Origin: Forficula auricularia
Lineage: Eukaryota; Arthropoda; Insecta; Dermaptera; Forficulidae
Direction of reading: 5' to 3'
Assembly: GCA_024734495.1 (NCBI GenBank)
Contig: JALMQS010000099.1
Coordinates: forward strand, 96,038,744 to 96,102,743
DNA length: 64,000 nucleotides
In this document: positions 12,397-23,389 of the stretch, one piece after another
Position numbering within the stretch: position 1 is the first letter of the stretch
Layout of the letters: each line of letters starts with the position of its first letter
Made by a program: the position numbers and the translations under genes
Notes under the pieces: model-generated
What the model was told of the DNA's origin: nothing
The model's database searches: none
The model's input: the letters and a program-made list of their open reading frames with translations, nothing else

Positions 12397-13071
12397 CTTT
12401 ACCATACATGGTCAAATATTGTAATCGTGCATGAAAAAAGTGGTTTTTTCCTTCTTTTTTTCGAAATATCTCAAAAACGGCTGAAACTATTTCGATTAAA
12501 AAAATTGAGCTAAACCATGGCATTTCGCTCTACAAAAAAGCCCTAATAAGTGAACATCGAAAAAATTATATTTTTCGAGATAATCATTTTTTTGTCAAAA
12601 TGTCTGTTAGTCTGTCAGTTAGTTAGTCTGTGCGTTACCAAATTTTTGTGGACGAGCTAGCTCAAAAACTAGTGTGAATATCGAAACAAAATTTCACACG
12701 TAGTTTTGGTCCATTGAGATTAAGAGCTGATTAGATTTTGGTGCATATCGACCCATAATTAAGGGGGATGGAGGGGGGTTAAAAATTAAAAATCTAGGCC
12801 ATTTGAGCAAACTCAACCAAATTTTGTATACATAATCCATGAGACTCCAGAACTCTAAAAATGCAAAAACTAACCGCCCAAAAGGGAGTGGGGGGGGTAG
12901 GCAAAATGAAAATCTAGGCTCTTGTACCAAACTCAACCAAATTTTGTATACATAATCAGTGGGCCCACAGTAATCTAAAAATGCAAAAACTAACCGCCCT
13001 ATCCCTACATGATTATAAATAATTTTATTAAATATTAAATATAAGTGAGGGGCCAGGTTGTATGGTAAAGT
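12397..13071. mobile_element. TIR element M2 with internal minisatellite, copy 1
   Basis: Short inverted ends ACTTTACCATAC and GTATGGTAAAGT. The interior starts with a stretch shared almost base for base with 62876-63671 (ATTGTAATCGTGCATGAA), then tandem about 120-bp units containing AACTCAACCAAATTTTGTATA. Flanking sequence past the ends (TCAAGTGGATGGCCACATC) is also shared, so the true element may be larger. The minus-strand frame 12694-13173 is translated minisatellite. Confidence 0.6.
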
Positions 13072-13583
13072 CAAGTGGATGGCCACATCAGAACACGTCA
13101 GCTTATTCTTAATACACCGAGTCAGAAAATATGCCGTTATATCAGAAAAGTAAATTTTGTGAATTTCTTTCAATAGCTCAAAGTGATGATCATTGTATCT
13201 CTAAATAACTCTAAGAGCCAAAACGGCCCATTTTTGGATTTGGAATTATTAATTAAAATTACATGTTTGATGGTATATTAGAATATTTTAAATATTCTAT
13301 CAAAGATCTAAGGGGCCGACCATAAATTACGTCACACACTAAGTGGGAGGGGCATCTCAGATTGGTGACAAAATGTGACAAGGGAGCCCGGGTATCTTAA
13401 AAATTGTGATGTCACAAAAATCAAATTTAAAATTTTCAAAAATTTATTTATAATGTAATAATAATATTAAATTTCTTCCAGAACTTAAGTGACTTGATTT
13501 AAATTTTTCGTTAAATTGAAGGGTTGGTTTTGTCACAAATATAATAAAACAATAATTTTAATAACTATTTGAATTATTTAATT

Positions 13584-13630
13584 GATAACTATACAGTTTC
13601 GGTCACCACTGGTCGACCATCCTCAGTAGT
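13584..13630 (-). ncRNA. Hammerhead-like motif, family CUGAGGA (low support)
   Basis: Minus strand: CTGAGGA (13626-13620), one T, GGTC paired with GACC across a 10-nt loop, GAAA (13600-13597), then ACT-GTAT-AGT as helix III. The core is intact but helix I does not pair convincingly. Sister copies lie at 14154-14160 (minus) and 15933-15962 (plus). Confidence 0.35.
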
Positions 13631-15230
13631 TCTAAAAATTGAAATGAAACATTTATTTACATTTTTTCTTTTCATAGAGAATTATATAACACAATAAATT
13701 TTTTTACAATAATTTGAAATCATACATACATCTCGTTCAAGAACCGGAATTTGTCATTTCACATGAAACATTCATTCTTAATTCTTCAATATAGATATAC
13801 AAATAAGCTTTTAATTAATTATAACACTCTGGTCTCTCTTCAAGTCGAATATGTCATTCTTTAATTAATTACTAAATATTAAAAAATTTCAAAAAATGTT
13901 TACATAATATTATATTTTTAAAAATTAAATTATTTTACCGTGGTGGTTCAACAATGGCACACGTAAAACGCTTGCCGGGCATAGGGTTGAGACCTCTGAT
14001 TTAACACATTATATTACTATTATTATTACTTTTTTCTTTAAATTGAAGGGTTGGTTTTGTCACAAATATAATAAAACAATAATTTTAATAATCTATTTGA
14101 ATTATTTTCCAATTGATAATCGAGGACAGTTTCGGGTCACCACTGGTCGACCATCCTCAGTAGTTCTAAAATTGAAATGAAAGCATTTATTTACATTTTT
14201 TTCTTTTCTATAGAGAATTTTATAATTGACACAAAATTTTTTTACAATAATTTGAAATCATACATACATCTTCTGGCTCCAAGAACCGGAATTTGTCATT
14301 TCACATGAAACATTCATTCTTAAATCTTCAATATAGATACATTTCACACAATTCATTACAATCACACACATACATATATATAGCAACAATTTGTAAAAAC
14401 TGCTTATCACTGAACTAGAAACTATTTTGAATTGTCGATTATATTAAATATTATTTTTCAATTTTATTTTTCTAATTATTCCTCATTGCGAGAGTCAATT
14501 ATTATACAATTAAAACCCATTATAAATAATCCATTCTAGAAACACATTATAAGTTAATTTATTCTTTATTTTTTTATTTTTTATTAATGAAATATCAAAA
14601 TGGCATCAATCTCCCTACTTCACATTTTTCTTATAAAATCAATACCTTGTTTAACTGAACACACTAAATCAAATCAATACTCTCAACAAACAATGACACA
14701 ATGACGACGTAACATTCTGATAAGGTTTTCCGAATCCATTTTGAAATTAACACAATTATCGATATCCTTCAATATATAAAGAGATTTCTTTATTTTTTCT
14801 CTTTGGTCCAAATTTTTCTCATAATCTAGTATCTTAACTCCTTCAAAATCTGACACCATGCTCGCTGTCACCAGCATGAATGGATAACGCGGAGCACTTT
14901 CAATTTTATTTCGATTGACCGATGAAATAATGGTCTTTAATTCTTTGTCTCAAACAAGTCTTCGAAGTCTCACCTATATATTTGTGTGTTTTTTTATCTT
15001 TTTTTTGCATGAATCACAGACCATCTCATAAATAACCCCCATTTTATCAAGTTGTTCAAGATGAGTCTTATTATTGAATATATATGTTCACGAGTGGCCT
15101 GCCAACACTGTACTAATTTTATTTTAAATTGAAAGATTTTGCCGAGAGTAGCAGTAATTTTTATATATTGAAGGAGACAATAAAAGAGTGTGTCTCTCTG
15201 CTGGAATTATAAATTTTACGCATTTATAAC

Positions 15231-15268
15231 GAGACTATAGTTTCGAGGGCTTTGCCTCTTCATCAGTC
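15231..15268 (-). ncRNA. Hammerhead ribozyme motif, family CTCG
   Basis: Minus strand: GA, CTGATGA (15266-15260), one A, GAGG (15258-15255), loop, CCTC (15248-15245), GAAA (15244-15241), helix III ACT/AGT with a 2-nt loop, and cleavage site GUC ending at 15233. All catalytic-core residues are present. Helix I is short (UC/GA). Confidence 0.65.
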
Positions 15269-15373
15269 TATTACAATGTATTCACAGGAAGTTGAAACTT
15301 CTAACCTTGCCACATGAAATGTTGTTAACCTTTCATTCATAAATTAATCTTCTCGTGGAATAACATTGTAATT

Positions 15374-15413
15374 GACTCGATGAAGAGGACAAAGCCCTCG
15401 AAACTATAGTCTC
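15374..15413 (+). ncRNA. Hammerhead motif, degenerate partner
   Basis: Plus-strand mirror copy of the motif at 15231. Helix II and GAAACTATAGTC are kept, but the CTGATGA box reads CTCGATGA, which breaks the conserved core. Probably inactive. Confidence 0.55.
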
Positions 15414-16433
15414 GTTATAAATAAATAAAATTTATAATTCCAGCAGAAGACACACTCTCTTTATTGTCTCCCCCTTCAATACCAATTTTATGTCATTATT
15501 ATTCAGAATTCTCATAAAAAATAAAAAATAAAGAATAAATTAACTTATAATGTGTTTCTAGAATGGATTATTTATAATGGGTTTTTTGGTCGTGCGGACA
15601 ATTGACTATGCAATGAGATAATTAAACAAAATAAAAATTGAAAATAATATTTAATATAATCATTAATTCAAAATAGTTTCTAGTTCAGTGATAAACGTTT
15701 TTAAGTAAATTGTTGCTATATATATGTATGTGTGTGATTGTAATGAATTGTGTGATGTATCTATATTGAAGATTTATGAATGAAATGTTTCATGTGAAAG
15801 TGACAAATTCCGGTTCTTGAATCGAGATGTATGTATGATTTCAAATTATTGTAAAAAAATTTTTTTGTGTTATATAATTCTCTATGAAAAGAAAAAATGT
15901 AAATAAATGTTTCATTTTCAACTTTAGAACTACTGAGGATGGTCGACCAGTGGTGACCGAAACTGTATAGTTATCAATTAAATAATTCAAACAGTTATTA
16001 AAATTGTTGTTTTTATTATATTGGTGACAAAACCAACCCTTCAATTTAAAGAAAAAAGTAATAATAATAGTAATATAATGTGTTAAATCAGGGGTCCCCA
16101 ACCCTAATGCCCGGCAGAGCGTTTTACGTGTGCCCATCGCTGAACCACCAAGGTAAAATAATTTAATTTTTAAAATATAATATTATGTAAACATTTTTTG
16201 AAATTTTTTTAATATTAGTAATTAATTAAAGAAGAAAGACATATTCGACTTGAGAGAGACCAGAGTGTTATAATTAATTAAAGAAAAGCTTATTTGTTTG
16301 AAAATAATTTTTTGAACAACTTTTTGTTTCACCGTCATTATAAAAAAATGATTCAAGTATTTCCGAGTCCAATTTTTTAAAAACCTCTAATAAATGTCAG
16401 ATTTTCTAGCTATAAAAAATATACAATATATAC

Positions 16434-17300
16434 AGGGTGATTCACGGTCGATGGCACGTTAGACGTTTATGGAAAACGGAACGCAGGATTTTTCTGAAAA
16501 TTTAGCACCTTACATTTTTTTACCTGTTCTATCGATCTAAAATATTTTCAGCATTGCGACGTTTCGGCTTCCATCGAAAAGTCGTAGTAACTTTATTTTT
16601 TTAAATGGAACACCCCATGTATTTTGGTGGTAGTTTAGACAAACCCCAAGTATTTAATTTACGCCAAGAAATAGACTCCATATTATACAGGGCGTGCTAA
16701 AATTACTATTATTTCCGTTATTCATAAAAGGGGTCAAAAGTTCGTTTTTTCAAATGAGAACCCCGTATATTATTCAATAAATTGAAAGAGGAAGAAAAAT
16801 GCTTTATCATGTCCCTATACCTAAAACCAAGTTTTCTTAATAAAGGCGCTTTTTTGTGAAAAATTACTTTTTAATTAATTTAATTTTAACTAACCATGGA
16901 AATATCAAGCTTATGACAGTTTGTTGACCATTTATAAGTAACTTATAAACAGTTTATTGACGATGTTCAAAAAAATCTCCCAAAATGATCGCAAATATTG
17001 ATTATTCAAACGAAGTTCTTATACTACAAAATAAATAATTTCATAAGAACTTCGTTTGAATAATCAATATTTATTCAATACAATATTCTATTTAACCACA
17101 CAAAAAATGGTCACGAGACCACGGGACTATACAAGAGACTCTCGCGGTATCGTCTCGTCTCGTGTGAAGCCCTATCTTAGATACAATAAGGTTGGGAACC
17201 ACTGTGTTAAATGATATGGATAAAAATAAAATTAAGTTAAAAATATTACAAATCCCTTTAGTTGAGTTTAATTTATAAAAAAAATTTCGACGATTATTAA
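16434..17300. other. Repeat-derived intron, no exon
   Basis: TACAGGGTGATTCACGGTCG at 16434 looks like the left end of a TIR element; no right end was found. ATAAGAACTTCGTTTGAATAA forms a local palindrome near 17015-17065. GGTTGGGAACCACTGTG near 17190 is a hAT-like right terminus. No coding sequence seen. Confidence 0.4.
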
Positions 17301-17304
17301 ATTA

Positions 17305-17395
17305 CGAGCTTTTCGTGCGTGCCTTCGGCACGCCCTCGAAGCTCGGCCCTCCGGGCTGAGTGCCCTGGCGGGCAGCGTCTCGGTCCAAAAATTTT
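17305..17395 (-). mobile_element. Helitron-like 3' terminus (same family as 6594-7548)
   Basis: Read on the minus strand: CGCTGCCCGCCAGGGCACTC, GGAGGGCCGAGCTTCGAGGG, hairpin GCGTGCCGAAGGCACGC, then AGCTCG followed by T. It matches the 3' block at 7465-7548 nearly word for word in inverse orientation. Confidence 0.5.
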
Positions 17396-17399
17396 ATTC

Positions 17400-18299
17400 C
17401 TCTTAAAAAACCACACTCCAAATGTATACCGGTAAACTACCGAAAATACATCGTCTCTTAAAAGTTTCGCCTCTTTAACTTTTGAGTGGCGAAGGGGGGG
17501 GGGGAGGAATAATGATCAATATATTTAATGTTTCTTAATTCAAAATGAATTGGAGTCTTTCATTTCAAAATTCGAGTCCAAATTAGAAATTAGAATTTCA
17601 AATTTGCCTGGTTAATGAAAATCGATTGGAGCCGCGCTGACAATTATATTTCAAATTTGCCTCGTTAATTATTATATATTTAATGTCTCTTAATTTAAAA
17701 TCTATTGGTGTTTTTTCATTTTCATTCGAGTTCAAATGAATACAATATTATCTCGACACAAAGTCCAAATCAAAAATATCTAGTTTTAGTAAGAGAAATC
17801 AAGATAGAAATATTAATGTCCCAATGGAGTAATCGGTAGAGCCAATGACTATAGTTCAAGAGTTCGTCGGTTCGATTCTAGGCAAGAGCGTAATTTTTTT
17901 AGAGAAATTTCTCTAAGCGTTGTTACAAATTAATCTAGATGAATATTATATAGTATAGGGTATAAAAGTGATAGTGTGACATCACAATACAGAGGCGCTC
18001 AATAAAAATGTGATGAAATATGACACAGGGAGGGGTTCAAAAATCTTGAAATTAACGTAATCGACTTAATTTATGGGCCCTAATTTGATATGTTTGATTA
18101 CATTTCAAAGAGAGCCATCGTCCAAAGTTTTGAATTTTGAACATCTAGCCATCGAATAAGAATTTTTCGAAACTTCGAGACCCCCAATTGTTTATTACTT
18201 TGTTTCCCCAACATCCCCCTTCCCACAAAGTTTGTTAGTATGTTTTTTGGAGATTAATCTTAAGGTAGTTGTTTCGCGACAATACTAGCAAAAAGTTAA
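17400..18299. other. Intron DNA with a tRNA-like fragment
   Basis: Poly-G tract (GAAGGGGGGGGGGAGG) near 17490-17505. At 17819-17890 (plus), AATCGGTAGAGC resembles an A box and GGTTCGATTCT a B box, but the acceptor stem does not pair, so it is a tRNA-derived repeat rather than a tRNA gene. The rest is unremarkable. Confidence 0.4.
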
Positions 18300-18947
18300 T
18301 GCTAGAGCAGGGATGAGCAACCTTTTTTACAACGGGCCAGCTACAAATTTAAAAATGTTTTGTTGGCCCCCGCATCCAAGAAACTTATGATAATACAAAC
18401 ACTGAATGATGAACTCAAATCACCTCTTTATTAACAAAATAAACCTAGTATAAAATTTTTTAGAAATAAAACACAACATTAATTGAAATACTATTAAAAA
18501 AAGACGAAAGATATATGTGGAAAAATATTATTTAATTAGAAATTTGGCATTGCTTCATTGCCATCAATTGGTCTATATTTGCAGATATAGACGACTCAGC
18601 ATCTCGCACGCATATTTAATCTCGATCGGTGTTCGCTTTTAATTATTTTTTTGGTTTTCCCCCAATAGTGTTATTATTTGCTTTGCATGTGCCCCTAATC
18701 ATGGGAATTTTTCTAAATGCTTGTAATTTTGAAATTTATTTCTTAAATCCGTGTTGTTTGTAATTCTATTAATTCCATTTGTATCTCATCCGGAACTGTT
18801 TCCACCTCTATATTAAATGATGAAAAAAAATGTTAAAACTAAGAACGTTTTTTTTTTAATTTAAATATTTAAAAATCTTTGAAGGGCCATAGGAGAAAGT
18901 GGGGTGGGTCGCATGTGGCCCGCGGGCTGCTTATTCCTGTGCTAGAG
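18300..18947. mobile_element. hAT non-autonomous element with perfect 8-bp TSD
   Basis: Element 18308-18939, flanked by TGCTAGAG at 18300-18307 and 18940-18947. Termini CAGGGATGAGCAACC and GGGCTGCTTATTCCTG are imperfect inverted repeats. GGCCAGC/GGCCC motifs sit just inside both ends. No transposase frame is detectable. Confidence 0.85.
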
Positions 18948-19199
18948 TATATAGAACAGACAAAAAGGAATGATAATTCATAAGCCCAAAACTTTTTGCT
19001 GTTTATGTACCACTACTAGCCAATCCGGTCCTCGTTTGACAAATATGGCAACACTGTCCGAGCTTGTATATATTTTATCATATCAAATTTAGGGAACGCG
19101 GTGTTGGTTTATAGTGAAACATTGTTAAAATTAAATTAGGTTGGAGTTGGTGGTGTTTCACAAGGAGAAAAATTAAAATACAAAGATTTTTTTAGTTTA

Positions 19200-19236
19200 C
19201 TCTATATATTTCGAGCTCTTAACTCATCGTCAGGAG
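19200..19236 (-). ncRNA. Hammerhead ribozyme motif in P1 left arm
   Basis: Minus strand: CTC (19236-19234), CTGACGA (19233-19227), one T, GAG, 7-nt loop, CTC (19215-19213), GAAA (19212-19209), ATA/TAT helix III, A17 at 19203, then GAG (19202-19200) pairing with the first CTC as helix I. The core is intact. Confidence 0.7.
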
Positions 19237-19622
19237 AACATTGACTAAAGATATCATGAAATAATGAACAGAATTTATTTTAATTTTAATATGATGGACA
19301 GTTATTTATGACTTAGTGTAAATATGAAAGAATTATCAGAGGGATGGGATGGCCGTAAAGCCGAAAGAACAGATGTAAGGGGACAAAGGAGCTGGAATAG
19401 TATATAGTATAAATATATTTTCTATACTATACTATATACTATAGTATAAATATCTTTTCTTTATTCCAGCCCTTTGTCCCCTACATCTGTTCTTTCGGCT
19501 CTAAGGCCATCCCATCCCTCTGATAATTCTTTCATATTTACACTAAGTCATAAATAACTGTCCATCATATTAAAATTAAAATAAATTCTGTTCATTATTT
19601 CATGTTATCTTTAGTCAATGTT

Positions 19623-19661
19623 CTCCTGACGATGAGTTAAGAGCTCGAATTATATAGAGTA
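19623..19661 (+). ncRNA. Hammerhead motif in P1 right arm (A15.1 changed)
   Basis: Plus-strand mirror of 19200-19236. CTC, CTGACGA (19626-19632), GAG/CTC helix II and the GAG for helix I are kept. GAAA reads GAAT at 19647-19650, which loses the A15.1-U16.1 pair next to the cleavage site; probably weak or dead. Confidence 0.6.
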
Positions 19662-19784
19662 AACTAAAAAAATCTTTGTATTTTAATTTTTCTCCTTGTG
19701 AAACACCACCAACTCCAACCTAATTTAATTTTATTTTATCATAGAAATTTCAGATAAAGTACATTTTAAAGGGAGATCTATAAA

Positions 19785-19859
19785 ACAAAAAGTCCAGGGG
19801 GGTCCAGGGGCGTGCCCCCTAACTAGCAAGAGGGCCGCCGAAGGCGGCCTTGCAGCTAG
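19785..19859 (+). mobile_element. Helitron-like 3' terminus ending CTAG
   Basis: The GC-rich block ends in a perfect hairpin GGCCGCC-GAA-GGCGGCC (19833-19849), six bases, then CTAG (19856-19859) followed by T. The 3' hairpin plus CTRR end with insertion before T is a Helitron signature. The 5' end was not identified. Confidence 0.55.
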
Positions 19860-19967
19860 TATACAATGAAGTGATGTTAGATTATTTACAAAGGTAAATA
19901 GTCTCAGTGGAGTATCATAAATTCTACTGGGATTGATTGGAGATGCATAGAGACTACAGAGGATGGC

Positions 19968-20615
19968 GGGGGGGGGGGGGGGGAGCTATTAGAAATTAAA
20001 ATATTCTATACCGAGAGAACTCTAATGGAACATGAATATTTATCTTATAATTCATTTGAGACTCTAGTTCCGGAAGCCCTGCCTTCATTTTCATTTTAAT
20101 ATGAATTCGATTTTGACTAAAACTTCATTAAGTTTTTGATTTGTATTAGATTGAAAGTAAAAGCGACCTTCGGAAACTTTTCTAATTTTTACGATGAACG
20201 AAGAATTTTTTTTTCTTGATTAAATGAGGATCTTTTGAGGGGGTAAACGGTTATATAAATAAGTGTTGACACAACACATTATCGTTTAAGAGTTAATATT
20301 TTGTAAAATATAACGTAGGTATTATGTTTTATTTACATTTCTATCTTAGATTCATTTAAACAATTAAATCTATGATATTTAGACATAAATTAATTGAGAA
20401 AATAAATATGAATTAAATCTTCCTCAAGCTCTGAATCATATAATAGTAAATCAATTCGTTGTAGAAAGATAAATAGCCTTGCCATTAAATATTTTCTTCA
20501 TTTTACTACCAAAAACAATTATCAATTGAACCAATTTTTTTTTTTATAAATTTTATTAAACCAAATATTTTAATTTTTTTAATTTGCGTCATGTTTTTTT
20601 GGAACGTAACCCCGA
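19968..20615. other. Intron DNA, poly-G tract, no exon
   Basis: A run of about 16 G at 19968-19983. Sequence at 20298-20410 is the inverse of the flank of the 10.4-kb fold-back. No coding evidence. Confidence 0.4.
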
Positions 20616-20617
20616 CG

Positions 20618-21568
20618 CAAAGTGAGGTAAACGATGAAATATTAACATGAAATTACTTTTTGAAGTCGGTGCCAAACATATACCTTTTATGAATCGCACT
20701 CGACGGATCTTAGTACGTTTGGAAGATATGCTCGCTTAATTTTTTTTTTTTTTTTTTTAATGCAATCGAATGCAAGAAGGGGGTGAACCAGTAAAGATGC
20801 AGCTCCTATGGACCTCGAAAGACCCTTGCATTACCGAAGAGAAGGGAAAGTTGATTAAGTGAGAGGGTGTAGATGTAGGTGTCTATGCACCCCGGTTTTG
20901 AAGGCTTGAAGATTATAGGTGCTGGGAAAGATGAAGGCTGGGAGAGAGTTCCAGTTCCTTGAAGTCATGGGGATATATGTATTGGCGAATGAAGTGGTCC
21001 GGCACTTTTCTAATTTGGCCGCGAAAGAGTGTTGGGAGTCGGCAAAACGCTTGCTACGTGCAAAGCATGCTTATAGGTATAGTTTGTTTGGTACCGACAT
21101 CAAAAAGCAATTTCATGTTAATATTTCGTCGTTTAGTTGTAACTAAATAAGATAATAATTATTTTATACCTTTTAGTGTATTTTATTTGTTGCATTTAAT
21201 TTTTTGAAGTCGGTTTGATTTTTTTCTTAAAAATTATTTTTATTTTTCTCTTTTTAGTGATGTTATTAATAGTGATCATATCATCAGAACTTGACCAAAT
21301 TAATATGGCACCATCCCTAAAATACCCCTTTCGAATAAAAAAAGAATCATCGAAATCGGTTCATAAACAAAGAAGTTAGGCCTAAACAAACCTAACAAAA
21401 AAGGTCTAATACCTATGAAAAAATGGGACCAATCGGAAGGTAGACTGAACCTAATGCAATTTTTTTTTCAAAATCGGTTCACAATTGGCGGAGATATGAG
21501 GTAACATAGGCACAAAAAAAAATTCAGTCGAATAGATAACCTCCTTCTTTTTTGAAGTCGGTTAAAAC
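20618..21568 (+). repeat. R1 dispersed repeat with nested retroposon
   Basis: R1 copy: a fold-back half (GAAATATTAACATGAAATTA, then CGCACTCGACGGATCTTA), an interruption by a retroposon at 20740-21064, the second fold-back half (TTTCATGTTAATATTTCGTC), then the body ending GAAGTCGGTTA at 21565. The small frames at 20919-21150 cross this junction and are not genes. Confidence 0.75.
20740..21064 (-). mobile_element. Retroposon fragment with A tail, copy 1
   Basis: On the minus strand it ends ATTCGATTGCATT followed by an A run of about 20 (plus-strand T run 20740-20758), as expected for target-primed retroposition. A second, near-identical copy with its own A tail is at 49957-50285. It sits in the loop of an R1 fold-back. 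A plus-strand frame (GREFQFLEVMGIYVLANEVV) is conserved in both copies but has no assigned function. Confidence 0.65.
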
Positions 21569-21569
21569 A

Positions 21570-22160
21570 AAAATTTTCAATATCCACGTGATACTGACCC
21601 CATGAAAATTAATATTTATAATTAAAAAAAGACTGATGAAATAAAATTGTTGCATAGTTGAAACTAAAAGGTCAATTAAAACGAATGATTTTTCCGAAAA
21701 GGGTGCAGATAGAAAGTTTGAAGTCCCTGCCTGGTATATCTTCTAGTTCAAGCATGTCAAAGACAAGTCCAGACGAGTTTTAGTCGAATAAAAATTGCTC
21801 TCGTTGAGGAACTATTAAAATAGAAATAATACAAAAACGAAATAAATGAAAATGATTCGAGAATCTTTGGAATAATCCATTTCTAAAAACTTTCAATTTA
21901 TAAGATCGGAAATAACTAAGAGTTCTTATAGCAATAGAATTAGGAGAAATTTAAGATTTTCTTATAGGACATGCTGATTCATTATGGAAGATGGTCGATT
22001 TCCATCTCAGGGACTGTAGAGTTTAAGTCACAAGATTTAATTTCTGACTCCTACTCTCATTCACACAAAGCAGTATCTGTTTGGGGCGAAGGTGGCAAAA
22101 TATAATTAAAAAAATCTAATGTTGAATTTGAAAAATAATGAAAATGATGCCAGGCAAGCC
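21570..22160. other. Intron DNA, no feature seen
   Basis: AT-rich. TTGCATAGTTGAAACTAAAAGG and GACAAGTCCAGACGAGTTTTAG near 21650-21780 recur inverted at 26690-26800, so this is also an old dispersed repeat. Confidence 0.4.
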
Positions 22161-22480
22161 TTCGAAACTATAGTCTCAAACAAATAAATTATACACAGGA
22201 ATTATTTAACGGGTTATAGTGGTGTTTCACAAAGAGGTTTTTGTGAAACACCACTATAACCCGTTAAATAATTCCTTTGTTTAATATGTTTCACTATAAA
22301 CCAACACCGCTTTCCCTAAACTTTATAAATAAATTATACCTATATATGATATAATTTTATATACGTATATATTTTGATATATATTTGTGTATTTTTATTT
22401 CCATCAATCAGAGTACAACCTCTTTGTTTCTCTTATGATTCAACAACTCTGCTACTCTCAGCAAAATAAAAAATTTTCAA
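22160..22480. repeat. Penelope-like terminal fragments P2/P3
   Basis: GCCTTCGAAACTATAGTCTC (22160-22179) is a degenerate hammerhead 3' half of family P3. It is followed by a P2 palindrome (AATTATTTAACGGGTTATAG and its inverse) and ACCTCTTTGTTTCTCTTATG, the outer end of P3 elements. Confidence 0.6.
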
Positions 22481-22609
22481 TTAAATGCTTGAAACTGTCT
22501 TGGTGGTGTAAAAATAAAAAATTCTGATACTTTCAGACTTAAATATCATTTGAATGTGATTTCTAATTTATATTAATTTACATTATTATTAAGATATAGT
22601 ATAAAATAC

Positions 22610-23178
22610 CTGCAAGATCAGGAGTCCAAGAGAAGCCCAAAGTATTGGTTCACAAATACTGCTGTTGAAGTTGAACCATTTCAGAGACGCGTCTAATGAA
22701 TAATACCGATTGAGTACGAAAGCAGTATAGGTGCCTAGAAAGAGGGTATAGATGAAGACTAGCCCATAGAAGAAAAATTTCATTTTTTGCCATTTGAAAT
22801 AAAGAAAGGATTGGATCAGTGGATGAATGAGTAGAGTTTGTTGATTTTGATTGTTTCCTGAAGTGATTAGAGCATGGATTACTCGCATCTGACGAGCATT
22901 TCCTCTGGGCATAAGTATTGAGTAATCTAGTTTAATGACACAATTACGATCATTAAAAGAGAGTTTATTGCTAGTAATTCGAGCGTCGAGAATCTCTTCT
23001 AGTAACGGGACTGGTCGAGGAACATATGTAATGATTGCTTCGAGGGCGGATTCTTCATGTGTTGTGTTCGAGATTACGGCGAGGTCTGCGCCCTGGGCCA
23101 CAAGAATCGAGATGCAGGCTTGGTGACCATTGCGGGCCGCACAATGCAATGGGGTAAGGCCTTGGGCGTCCATCGCTT
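22610..23178 (-). CDS. TRPA channel exon H: last ankyrin repeat, pre-S1 linker, S1-S2
   Basis: Exon of 569 nt from a pure T-tract acceptor (T20-AG) to CAG|GTATTT. It begins with the ankyrin repeat DAQGLTPLHCAARNGHQACI then SILVAQGADLAV, followed by a linker of about 90 residues. The pre-S1 motif HPLIQSFLYFKWQKMKFFFY resembles the element that precedes S1 in TRPA channels. S1 is GLVFIYTLFLGTYTAFVL; after an extracellular loop with a candidate N-glycosylation site (NSS), S2 is PILWASLGLLILQ. The shift from ankyrin stack to paired hydrophobic helices inside one exon identifies a TRPA-type cation channel. A plus-strand frame opposite is a shadow. The next exon follows after a 20-kb intron. Confidence 0.92.
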
Positions 23179-23389
23179 CTAAAAAAAAAAAAAAAAAAAA
23201 TGCAAATGACTATAATTATTATTTCGTCTTAATTTTTTACACTCAAGTGTTGCTGCGAGCTTTTATTCGATTGTACTATTCATTTTAGTAAAATTTACTG
23301 CAATGGTTTAAAAAATCGGGCCACTTTATTATTTTTGTATATTAACATAATATATCGTCGGTGCACAAGAAAAAATAATTTTTAAGAAA

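Larger units (their letters stand above)
13516..16290. repeat. Large inverted repeat, arms about 800 bp, with Penelope-like termini
   Basis: The arm 13810-14650 is repeated inverted at 15480-16290. The segment AATTGAAGGGTTGGTTTTGT occurs at 13516 and 14040 (direct) and again inverted near 16040. Both arms contain a hAT-like end (CAGGGGTCCCCAACCC, at 16089 and inverted near 13990) and hammerhead-like cores. The central 15180-15480 segment is itself a smaller palindrome. The minus-strand frames at 14683-14877 and 15841-16137 lie in the repeat. Confidence 0.7.
19081..19745. repeat. Penelope-like terminal palindrome P1
   Basis: Nearly perfect inverted repeat with arms of roughly 300 bp. The left arm holds GCGGTGTTGGTTTATAGTG, GTTGGTGGTGTTTCACAAGG and GGGATGGGATGGCCGTAAAG; the right arm is the complement. 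The same sequence borders the GIY-YIG ORF at 52286-53225, which ties it to a Penelope-like retroelement. Each arm contains one hammerhead motif, head to head. Confidence 0.75.

Noticed and set aside
12694..13173. 159-residue minus-strand frame, the longest single frame outside the exons and the mariner
   Set aside because: It translates tandem minisatellite units (VFAFLDYCGP and VFAFLEFWSL repeats). The open frame follows from the unit length, not from coding selection.
17819..17890. A-box and B-box-like words in tRNA spacing
   Set aside because: The acceptor and D stems do not pair; taken as a SINE-like relic.
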